From Alkalicoccus daliensis (GTDB lineage Bacteria > Bacillota > Bacilli > Bacillales > Salisediminibacteriaceae): DNA of 64,000 bases. A program made the translations under genes and the position numbers. Below are positions 17,701 through 24,924 of this stretch, in pieces (the stretch's first letter is position 1; each line of letters starts with the position of its first letter). The notes under the pieces were generated by a model. That model was not told the origin of the DNA. It was given only the letters and a program-made list of their open reading frames with translations, and searched no databases. Location of the stretch: the NCBI RefSeq assembly GCF_900103955.1, contig NZ_FNIL01000005.1:62001-126000 (forward strand), written 5' to 3'.

Positions 17701-17730
17701 TTCCGAACTGCCGCTTAGGAGGCGGCTGCT
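17701..17730 (-). pseudogene. tRNA-Arg (CCT)-like anticodon-arm remnant
   Basis: On the minus strand, AGCA is followed by stem GCCGC, loop CTCCTAA (anticodon CCT) and stem GCGGC (plus 17710-17726), then AG-TTCGGAAT resembling a collapsed T loop. The T stem, acceptor and D stem are missing. It mirrors the better-preserved fragment at 12920-12978, which also directly follows a terminator. Confidence 0.3.
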
Positions 17731-18470
17731 TATAAATCCTCCACATACTCAAGTACTTCGTTTATACTTTCCACCCGGTGGGGCTCTTCATCATTCTGAT
17801 AGATGTAATAGGAGGGGTAGGAAATTTCATCACCGGCGATCGCGTCCGCTATGTCCTGGCTGACTTGCCAGAAAAACCAGCGTCCTTCTCCCTGGAAACG
17901 TGTATTTATTTCCTCATGAAACTTCTGCTGCTGCGTGGCAAATTTCAGTGCTTCTTCTGAACCTTCTGCCAGAAGTACAGCAACGGTTCCACCCGCACTG
18001 TCTGCTGATAAAAAATCCTGCGCATAGGTATGTATATTCTCCAGGCTTGTAGCTTCAATTTCAATGCGCTCTGCGTGTAGCACCGGGAGAAGCGTAGGAT
18101 CTTCGAAAATATGGCCTTCCCGGTTCCGGGAGACCTGAGGCTCGAATTCTTTATGCGGAACCACCCGAATTTCCTGATAAAGGGGAGCTTCCAGACGGCT
18201 GGTATCCTCGACTTCTTCCCCAGTGCCCAGATAAACAATTTCTGTGCTTTCATCGTATTCTATTTTATATGCTTCCACTTCATACTCCTCTGCATCGAAA
18301 GAAGGATCAGGAATACCAGGCAGTTCCTCTCCATTCAGATTATCTTCCACAAACATAATAATCGGTCCCCCGTCCGGCGGAACGCCAAGATTCAATCCGG
18401 AAATCTCTTCCGCTTCCTCCTCAGCACCGCAGGCAGCAAGCAGCAATAAAAATGGTATCAGTTTTTTCAT
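17730..18470 (-). CDS. Hypothetical lipoprotein
   Basis: A 246-aa protein with a short signal peptide and lipobox LLAAC (C14), so it should be diacylated and anchored on the outer face of the membrane. The mature part starts with a run of glutamates and is strongly acidic; a segment near residue 130-200 looks alpha/beta. No known domain was recognised. GGAGGG precedes the ATG. It is monocistronic: the DUF4188/PadR pair upstream on the same strand has its own terminator in between. Confidence 0.75.
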   Translation of the reverse strand: MKKLIPFLLLLAACGAEEEAEEISGLNLGVPPDGGPIIMFVEDNLNGEELPGIPDPSFDAEEYEVEAYKIEYDESTEIVYLGTGEEVEDTSRLEAPLYQEIRVVPHKEFEPQVSRNREGHIFEDPTLLPVLHAERIEIEATSLENIHTYAQDFLSADSAGGTVAVLLAEGSEEALKFATQQQKFHEEINTRFQGEGRWFFWQVSQDIADAIAGDEISYPSYYIYQNDEEPHRVESINEVLEYVEDL

Positions 18471-18548
18471 TATGTATCCCTCCGAATCTTCTTTCTTTTA
18501 TACGGAAATAAAGGGAAAAAGTTCCTGTGATTCTGATGAAAGTAAAAA

Positions 18549-18590
18549 AGAAGCACTTTTCCTGTAAGGAAGGGAAGTGCTTCTTTTCCT
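18549..18590 (-). terminator. Terminator of the PadR-DUF4188 operon
   Basis: AAGAAGCACTT (18549-18559) pairs with AAGTGCTTCTT (18575-18585); on the minus strand the stem is followed by a T-rich run. It sits just past the DUF4188 stop codon. Confidence 0.8.
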
Positions 18591-18595
18591 CGGCG

Positions 18596-19075
18596 TTATT
18601 TTGCGTCCATTCTTTCACTGGCGGAATCCTGGCTTGGTATTACCGGGCCATGCTTTACTGCGCTGCCTAGACCGTACTGCGGCATATTCACATAAATAGA
18701 TTCATAATCGCCATGTTTCACGTGAAACGTTTCATGATAAAAACCTACAGCATGGTTGTTCCTTGCTTCTTTATTAAATTTTTTCCATGCAGTTAAGTGT
18801 TTTTTACCTCTCGAATAAGAGAGAAGGTCATCCATTGATCGCCAGTACTGAATCATTGTCGTAGTGCGCAGCCCAAAATAGCTTTCCATCGAAAGAAATC
18901 CCAGTTCTTCTTTATTCGTATAAAGCTCCTTAATCATCCCAGGCATCGCACTGAATACAGGAAACCACTTCCGGACAGCAAGCCGGTTGTTCACTCTCAT
19001 TCCAATAATAAAAACGACTACATCCTCCTGGTTTTCTGCCGTGAAACGACCGGGATAAAGCTGCTTTTTCATCAT
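18596..19075 (-). CDS. DUF4188 domain-containing protein
   Basis: A 159-aa protein with the DUF4188 pattern: VVFIIGMRVNNRLAVRKWFPV at the start, SYFGLRTTTMIQYWRS in the middle and VGFYHETFHV near the end. The fold is related to small dimeric alpha/beta-barrel monooxygenase-like proteins; activity is unproven. It overlaps the PadR gene stop (GAATGATG), with AGGAGG inside the PadR gene as binding site; the second ATG (19072) is an equally good start. Co-transcription with PadR suggests that PadR controls it. A parS-like site lies inside the coding sequence at 18714-18729. Confidence 0.8.
   Translation of the reverse strand: MMKKQLYPGRFTAENQEDVVVFIIGMRVNNRLAVRKWFPVFSAMPGMIKELYTNKEELGFLSMESYFGLRTTTMIQYWRSMDDLLSYSRGKKHLTAWKKFNKEARNNHAVGFYHETFHVKHGDYESIYVNMPQYGLGSAVKHGPVIPSQDSASERMDAK
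18714..18729. promoter_or_regulatory. parS-like site inside the DUF4188 gene
   Basis: TGTTTCACGTGAAACG matches the 16-bp parS consensus at 15 positions; only the last base differs. Intragenic parS sites also occur in B. subtilis (including one in spo0J itself). Confidence 0.75.
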
Positions 19076-19632
19076 TCTTCCTCCTCAGGAGTAAATTTTT
19101 TATGCGCTTCTTCACACCATTCAATTGCAGCTCTCGTTGTCCTCTTTCCATAATCCAGTGTCAGCAGCCAGTACATCGCGTCTTTATCTTCCTTGCTGTG
19201 TTCCTGAATGCCCTGCTCAATTGCTGTATACGTGTCATAGCGTATTTCCAGCTTTTGCTGATAATCGCGGAGGAGAGCTGAAGTTTGTTCCCTCGACTGG
19301 TAAGAGCCAAAGAACAACTTCAGCAGCACTTCATTCCGCTCTACCGGCACCTGTTTTACAGGCTGTTCCAGCCAGTTTTTCAGCGTATTCAGTCCTTTGT
19401 CTGTGAGCAAATATTCGTTTCTGTCTGCTCTTCCTGAAGCAGAAGAGGTTTTTACCTCAGCCAAACCTTCCTCGACAATCAGCTTCAGGGCAGGATAAAT
19501 CTGGCCGTAGCTGATCTTCCAGAAATGATTCAGGCTCTGATCAATAAATTGTTTGATGGCATAGCCGGAATTACAATTTGTCGTTAATATTCCTAAAATC
19601 GCGTACGTAGTATCGTTATATGGTTTCATCAT
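19072..19632 (-). CDS. PadR-family transcriptional regulator
   Basis: A 186-aa repressor. The N-terminal winged helix (TYAILGILTTNCNSGYAIKQFI, then WKISYGQIYPALKLIVEEGL) is characteristic of PadR, with the wing RADRNEYLLTDKG. The C-terminal part (about residues 95-180) is the helical Vir_act_alpha_C dimerisation domain, making this a PadR subfamily-1 member. An 8-bp inverted repeat directly upstream of the start codon is the likely operator, so the gene is probably autoregulated along with the overlapping DUF4188 gene. PadR proteins typically respond to phenolic acids or antimicrobials; the ligand here is unknown. Confidence 0.92.
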   Translation of the reverse strand: MMKPYNDTTYAILGILTTNCNSGYAIKQFIDQSLNHFWKISYGQIYPALKLIVEEGLAEVKTSSASGRADRNEYLLTDKGLNTLKNWLEQPVKQVPVERNEVLLKLFFGSYQSREQTSALLRDYQQKLEIRYDTYTAIEQGIQEHSKEDKDAMYWLLTLDYGKRTTRAAIEWCEEAHKKFTPEEEE

Positions 19633-19640
19633 TTCACACC

Positions 19641-19668
19641 TATCTAAAAGATATATATCATTTAGATA
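19641..19668 (-). promoter_or_regulatory. Operator of the PadR-DUF4188 operon
   Basis: TATCTAAA (19641-19648) and TTTAGATA (19661-19668) are perfect inverted arms separated by 12 bases that are themselves A/T-alternating. The repeat begins 8 bases upstream of the PadR start codon, where it would block the promoter or the ribosome. Confidence 0.65.
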
Positions 19669-19988
19669 TATAATAAGCTGTTAAAGATAAATAAGCAAGA
19701 CATTTCGCAAACAATCATAGGGGTGAATGGGAAAGTATCACTAAAGTATGGAGACTTTTTATTCGCAGCGGATGTGGAGCTGGGGAGTAAAAGCGTTCCA
19801 CGCAGCTGCGTGAGGTAAATAAGTAAAAAGAACTACCTTTATTATATCTATAGTGGTATTATAGGATTAATATTAGAAGAAGAGTATTTAATAAGCATTA
19901 CAAATGCAGGGGGAAAAAATGATCATTAATTTTTCCTCGATAGCTTAAAGCTTACAGAATTGCAGTTATCAGACGGAGAGGGATTACT
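19669..19988. other. Intergenic region with a perfect 14-bp palindrome
   Basis: No gene seen. CACGCAGCTGCGTG (19799-19812) is a perfect palindrome within a degraded GC-richer patch (about 19770-19815) that may be the remains of an intergenic repeat. The sequence from 19830 to 19975 is AT-rich and should hold the promoter of the GGDEF-EAL gene. I looked for a c-di-GMP riboswitch here and saw none. Confidence 0.3.
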
Positions 19989-22253
19989 ATGCTGAAGATT
20001 GGACGTTTACCTATATATATTCTGATCATCAATATTGCTTTGTTTTTTATCTGGAATCTTATTTTTACAGAAGATGAATGGATGAGGTCGGTGGGTGGCT
20101 GCGTCCTGCAGCTGATTGCAGCAGGATTCAGCTTTGTCTGGGTGTGGCAGGCCTGCCGGAAGGTGACTGAGAAGCAAAAAAAGTTCTGGCTGCTGCTGAG
20201 TATCGGCCTGGGCCTGTATTTCTTGGCAAATACTCTATGGCTGCATTACCTGATCGATCAAAGGGAAGTCGATTTTAATGATTCTTCATATCTGATCTGG
20301 CTGCTGGCATATATTTTCTTTTTGGCAGCGTTAATTATTAAAACAAAGGAGATAGGCAGAGCTGTATCAAAAACTTCCTATATCTTTGAAACTTCCATCT
20401 TTGTGATTACAGCTTCAGCAGTGAGTCTTCACTTTTTAATAAATCCTATCATTGCTTACGCAGCGGATTCACCGCTTATTACAGCTATCTCACTTATTTT
20501 TATTGTCGTTAGCCTGAGTATTTTATTTGTAGTTACCATTTTGTATTACTTAATTAAAAATAATAAAGAGCACCAGCTGATGCTGTACATTGTTATTGGT
20601 TTTATTTTACAGGTTGCCGCAGACATGGGCAGTGCTTATTTATCTCATACAGGCAGTTTTCAGGGAGGGAATATTGTAGTTCTTTTTTGGCTGCTTGCTA
20701 TATGGATGATCGGGTTTGCAGGATTATATGCAAAAGAAGATGCATCAGAGATTTACTGGGAAATACAGAACCCTTTTAAAACGAGAGAAAACTTTTTCCC
20801 GTATGCCAGTGTAGTTATTATGAACGTGTTAGTTGTCTATTCTTATGATTGGAACTTTAACGCACTGAGCGCAGGCCTCACCATTACTTTTATGATGATG
20901 ATCGGCCGGCAGCTTTACATTATGAATAAAAACAAAAAGCTGATAAATGAATATCGATTTCTGGCATATCATGATCCATTAACCGGATTGAAAAACCGGG
21001 CAAGCTTTAATAAAGATGCAGCAAAGTTTAAAGAAGCAGTGCACCACAATACGATTGCTTTTGTACTGCTTGATCTGGACCGCTTCAAGGTCATCAATGA
21101 TACGCTGGGTCACTTTTTCGGTGATAAAATATTGATTCAAACTGCGGAACGTTTGAAAAATGTGTCGGATAATAACACCTCTATCTACCGCTTAAGCGGA
21201 GATGAATTTGTAATTATACTGCTCAAAACCAGTGAAAAGAAATGCAGAGATTATGCGGAAAATCTGCTGGAGGAATTTAAAGTGCCATTTTCCGTAGATG
21301 GGCATGAAGCAGCTGTAACACCGAGTATAGGAATTAATATTGTTTCAGGAAAAGAAAATCAGGTGGAAGATTTTCTGAAGCATGCGGATGTGGCGATGTA
21401 TCATGCCAAGGAAAATGGGAAAAATAACTACAGTTTTTATACAGCAGCACTCAGTGAAACTGCTGCAAGAAAAATGATGATAGAAAACGAACTGCAGAAA
21501 GCGGCAGGAAGAGAGCAGCTTTTTCTCGTATACCAGCCGAAAGTAAATTTGTTAACGAAGGAAATTGTTGGAGTGGAAGCGTTGCTGCGATGGAAGCATC
21601 CGGAGCTGGGCTTTGTTTCCCCCGGTGAATTCATTCCGGTGGCAGAAGATACAGGACAGATCGTTTCCCTTGGCAGATGGGTGATGGAGCAGGCCTGCGA
21701 GCAGCAGAGAGTTTGGCTGAACAGGGGGATGCCTTCCTTGGGTATATCGGTAAATGTCTCTGTCCGGCAGTTCCAGCATAGTGAGTTCTTAAAGGATGTA
21801 AGAGAAATTCTCAAAAAAACAGGAATCAAACCTTGTCAGCTGGAGCTGGAAATCACTGAAAGTATTATGCAGGATATTGAAGAAAGCACAAAGATTTTAG
21901 CAGCACTAAAGAAATTAGGAATTCAGACCTCCATCGATGATTTCGGTAAAGGCTATTCCTCGCTGCTGATTCTGCAGAAACTGCCGATCGACGTCTTGAA
22001 AATTGATAAGTCATTCATTGATGATATGGAAAACGATGGGCAGCAGTCGATTGTAAAAACAATCATTGCGATGGGACTCAATTTAAATCTCGGTGTCATC
22101 GCGGAGGGGATTGAAAACGAACTGCAGCTGAAAACGTTGATAGAGTATCAATGCAGCATGGGGCAGGGCTATCTGTTTTCAAAGCCGGTGCCTCCGGAAA
22201 ACATTGAAGAAATGCTGCTAGGAAAAAAATCCAGAGGCTCTCAAACCGGATAA
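19989..22253 (+). CDS. Membrane-bound GGDEF-EAL protein
   Basis: A 754-aa protein with eight or nine N-terminal membrane helices (about residues 5-310), a GGDEF domain (about 325-485) and an EAL domain (about 500-745). The cyclase signature is degenerate (RLSGDEF instead of GGDEF), though first-position S is tolerated in some enzymes. The EAL domain looks complete: EALLRW, the metal-binding IDDFGKGYSSL loop, KIDKSFI and EGIE. It therefore probably degrades c-di-GMP at the membrane, with the GGDEF domain as a GTP-binding regulator or a weak cyclase. It is transcribed alone and closed by a terminator, but another EAL protein gene follows. Confidence 0.93.
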   Translation: MLKIGRLPIYILIINIALFFIWNLIFTEDEWMRSVGGCVLQLIAAGFSFVWVWQACRKVTEKQKKFWLLLSIGLGLYFLANTLWLHYLIDQREVDFNDSSYLIWLLAYIFFLAALIIKTKEIGRAVSKTSYIFETSIFVITASAVSLHFLINPIIAYAADSPLITAISLIFIVVSLSILFVVTILYYLIKNNKEHQLMLYIVIGFILQVAADMGSAYLSHTGSFQGGNIVVLFWLLAIWMIGFAGLYAKEDASEIYWEIQNPFKTRENFFPYASVVIMNVLVVYSYDWNFNALSAGLTITFMMMIGRQLYIMNKNKKLINEYRFLAYHDPLTGLKNRASFNKDAAKFKEAVHHNTIAFVLLDLDRFKVINDTLGHFFGDKILIQTAERLKNVSDNNTSIYRLSGDEFVIILLKTSEKKCRDYAENLLEEFKVPFSVDGHEAAVTPSIGINIVSGKENQVEDFLKHADVAMYHAKENGKNNYSFYTAALSETAARKMMIENELQKAAGREQLFLVYQPKVNLLTKEIVGVEALLRWKHPELGFVSPGEFIPVAEDTGQIVSLGRWVMEQACEQQRVWLNRGMPSLGISVNVSVRQFQHSEFLKDVREILKKTGIKPCQLELEITESIMQDIEESTKILAALKKLGIQTSIDDFGKGYSSLLILQKLPIDVLKIDKSFIDDMENDGQQSIVKTIIAMGLNLNLGVIAEGIENELQLKTLIEYQCSMGQGYLFSKPVPPENIEEMLLGKKSRGSQTG

Positions 22254-22292
22254 GATGGAAAGGTACCAGCTAGACACATAAATGAATTTCTA

Positions 22293-22325
22293 AGCGCGGA
22301 AGGAATGACTCTTCCCCGCTTTTTG
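22293..22325 (+). terminator. Terminator of the GGDEF-EAL gene
   Basis: AGCGCGGAAG (22293-22302) pairs with CTTCCCCGCT (22311-22320) with one C-C mismatch, then TTTT. Confidence 0.8.
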
Positions 22326-22510
22326 TATGCTTCAAAAAAGTACTTGCTGTTATCTTCAGATATTGAATTTTATAAATAATTTGTCATGTGTAATAGTGTG
22401 ATATATATGAACTTTTTCGGGTAGTTATTGTTAAAGTCTTATGCATTGTGTACTATAAATTTATTAATATTTAATAACAAAAAATAAATAGATAGAAGAG
22501 GTTGCCGCCC

Positions 22511-24559
22511 ATGTTTTCCTTACCAGATTCTCCCACAGTCGCCATTTTGGACGGGGAGTATTTACATTGGATTGTCATATTGTCTGTAATTATTGCCTGC
22601 TGTGCCGCATATACTGCTCTTTCCATGAATCAGCGCATGCAGCAGAACAGCTTTTTTCACAAAAATTTCTGGCTGATGCTTTCTTCTTTCGCTATGGGAC
22701 TCGGTATCTGGTCGATGCACTTTGTAGGAATGAGCGCATTCATGCTTCCGGTGGAGATGGAGTACAATTTGCTTCTCACAATAGTTTCTGTCGCGCCTGC
22801 TATATTGGCTTCCTATCTGGCGTTTTATTTTTCCAATAAAGCACATACCTCATACTATCCGATTGTGGTTGCCGGAATCATTATGGGGCTTGGTATTTCT
22901 TCAATGCACTATGTGGGAATGGCTGCGATGGAAATGGAAGCACAGTATGTCTATCGTCCATGGATATTTCTCAGTTCAGTGCTCATTGCAATTGTTGTTT
23001 CTTACATTGCGCTGTTTACCTTTTCCAGGCTGCAGCGGTATATGGATAACCAGCTGATTAAAATCGTCTCCTCTATCCTGATTGGGTTAGCTATTACGAG
23101 CATGCATTATACAGGTATGGCGGCTGTAGTGTTCTATACAGAGGAGCCTCTCGCCGCACATATGCATATGCACGAAATGGACGTATTTGTAATTGTCAGC
23201 TTCGTGTCAACTGGAATTGCGCTGCTGCTGTTGATTTCAGTACTCACAAGCATGCTGGACCGGTACGTGGACCACCGTATCAATTTCGTCGATGCTCTCA
23301 CCATGTTTCCCAACCAGCGGACCTTCGAGAAGGAGATCCGCCGGGGATCTATCGATGGAAGCCTTGCTGTCATTCACCTTCATCATCTGGAAAAACAGCA
23401 CAGTACGCACGGATATGAGTTTGGTGACCAGATTATTAAGGCGGCCGGGGATATTATTCAAAGCTTAAAGCCTGCCGGTGCCAAGGTGTATCGGATTGAG
23501 GAAGGCCGCTTTGCTATTCTGCAGCCCCGGGAACAACCGCAGGAAAACATGATAACCAGCTTGGAACGGATGCTGATGCTGTTTACAAAACCGCTGAAAA
23601 TTGGGGAGCATCACGTCGGAATTGAAGTTGCAGGAGCCGTGTCTTTTGCAGAGGAAAAGAAAGAAGGCAGGCAGCTGTTTTCAGAAGTAATGGCTGTGCT
23701 GCAGCACCCGTCGATACGCTACAATCATGAGCTCACAGCATACGACCCGGCAGTGCATACCTACAGCTTTGAAAAGCAGCTTGTCCAGGATCTCAGTCAA
23801 GCAATGACCAGTGGGGAATTGTTTCTCGTGTATCAGCCGAAGGTGTGTTCTAAAACACTGCAGGTGACAGGAGCGGAAGCACTGCTTCGCTGGCAGCATG
23901 CGCAGCACGGTATGATTTCTCCGGGTGTGTTTATCCCGGTGCTGGAGGAAAGTGAAAAGATATTTGATGTAACGGACTGGATTATAGAAGAAGTGTGTCA
24001 GCAGCTCTCCCGCTGGAGGCAGGAGGGGATGCAACCGGGCCCGGTCTCGATCAACATTCCGGGGGCGTATATTACTTCCTCGAGGTTGCTGCGGGTCTTA
24101 AAAGAAAATTTAATCAAATATAAACTGGAAAGCAGGCTGCTGGAGCTGGAAATTACAGAAACGAGCGTGATTGACAATATTGAGAATGCGATCACCGCAG
24201 TAAACGAGTTCAGACAGCTCGGCTTATCAGTGGCGCTGGACGACTTCGGAACCGGTCTGTCTTCTTTATCCTATTTAAAGCGGCTGCCTGTCTCTACGAT
24301 AAAAATTGATAAATCCTTTGTAGACAGTATTCCGGCCTCGGCGAGGGACGCTGCGCTGCTGAGTGCCATTATTACACTCTGCTACTCGCTGCAGCTGCCA
24401 GTCGTGATTGAGGGAGTGGAAACGCAGGAGCAGGTAAGTTTTATAAAGACAATGATAGAAGATCCGAAAATTCAGGGCTATTACTTTTCCCGTCCACTTC
24501 CTGCAGATGAATTTGCAGCATGGGTCCAGGAGAAAGTGAAGATAGCGCTTGTAGAATAA
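22511..24559 (+). CDS. MHYT-GGDEF-EAL protein, probable c-di-GMP phosphodiesterase
   Basis: A 682-aa protein. The N-terminal seven-helix sensor has three MHYT-type repeats (SMHFVGM, SMHYVGM, SMHYTGM), proposed to bind a metal and sense gases such as O2 or NO. A GGDEF domain follows (about residues 265-410), but its signature is lost (YRIEEGRFAIL), so cyclase activity is unlikely. The EAL domain (about 420-675) keeps EALLRW, LDDFGTGLSSL, KIDKSFV and EGVE, so hydrolysis is expected. The plan matches B. subtilis YkoW. The ATG at 22511 lies 10 bases after GAAGAGG; an upstream in-frame TTG (22502) is too close to that site. Confidence 0.92.
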   Translation: MFSLPDSPTVAILDGEYLHWIVILSVIIACCAAYTALSMNQRMQQNSFFHKNFWLMLSSFAMGLGIWSMHFVGMSAFMLPVEMEYNLLLTIVSVAPAILASYLAFYFSNKAHTSYYPIVVAGIIMGLGISSMHYVGMAAMEMEAQYVYRPWIFLSSVLIAIVVSYIALFTFSRLQRYMDNQLIKIVSSILIGLAITSMHYTGMAAVVFYTEEPLAAHMHMHEMDVFVIVSFVSTGIALLLLISVLTSMLDRYVDHRINFVDALTMFPNQRTFEKEIRRGSIDGSLAVIHLHHLEKQHSTHGYEFGDQIIKAAGDIIQSLKPAGAKVYRIEEGRFAILQPREQPQENMITSLERMLMLFTKPLKIGEHHVGIEVAGAVSFAEEKKEGRQLFSEVMAVLQHPSIRYNHELTAYDPAVHTYSFEKQLVQDLSQAMTSGELFLVYQPKVCSKTLQVTGAEALLRWQHAQHGMISPGVFIPVLEESEKIFDVTDWIIEEVCQQLSRWRQEGMQPGPVSINIPGAYITSSRLLRVLKENLIKYKLESRLLELEITETSVIDNIENAITAVNEFRQLGLSVALDDFGTGLSSLSYLKRLPVSTIKIDKSFVDSIPASARDAALLSAIITLCYSLQLPVVIEGVETQEQVSFIKTMIEDPKIQGYYFSRPLPADEFAAWVQEKVKIALVE

Positions 24560-24576
24560 AAAAACAGCCATCTATG

Positions 24577-24623
24577 AAAAGCGAGGCAGACCTTTTCCAA
24601 GTGAAAAAATCTGCCCCGCTTTT
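24577..24623. terminator. Bidirectional terminator between convergent genes
   Basis: AAAAGCGAGGCAGA (24577-24590) and TCTGCCCCGCTTTT (24610-24623) pair with one mismatch. A and T runs on either side allow it to act in both directions; it overlaps the stop codon of the MazG-like gene. Confidence 0.85.
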
Positions 24624-24924
24624 ATTTTACTGGGTATTTTACTGCATTCTTTTTCAGTTTTTCCTCAATAATTTCCTGGACGTCGAGATCTAGCTCGGAA
24701 CAGAGCATGAGTGCGTATATCATTACGTCTGCAATTTCTTCCCGAATGTTTTCTGCGTTGCTCCTGACAGCTTCCTTGCTGCTCCTCCACTGAAAGTCTT
24801 CCAGCAGCTCTGCGGCTTCTATAGAAAGAGAGATGGCAAGGTCCTTTGGATTATGATACTGGCGCCAGTCCCGGGCATTCCGAAAATCATCTATCTGTTT
24901 GATTAGTTTCTCCCAATCATTCAT
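24622..24924 (-). CDS. MazG-like nucleotide pyrophosphohydrolase
   Basis: A 100-aa all-alpha NTP pyrophosphatase. The metal-binding EAAELLEDFQW helix and the second acidic helix EEIADVMIYALML are the MazG/dCTPase signature (EExxE...ExxD). Such single-domain enzymes hydrolyse nucleoside triphosphates to monophosphates and are used for house-cleaning, and in defence settings to change nucleotide pools. Its start overlaps the stop of the GIY-YIG/DUF2075 gene by 4 bases (ATGA), so the two are translated as a pair. Confidence 0.88.
   Translation of the reverse strand: MNDWEKLIKQIDDFRNARDWRQYHNPKDLAISLSIEAAELLEDFQWRSSKEAVRSNAENIREEIADVMIYALMLCSELDLDVQEIIEEKLKKNAVKYPVK

Noticed and set aside
19669-22510. 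c-di-GMP riboswitch before the EAL-domain genes
   Set aside because: The conserved GEMM core was not found in either leader.
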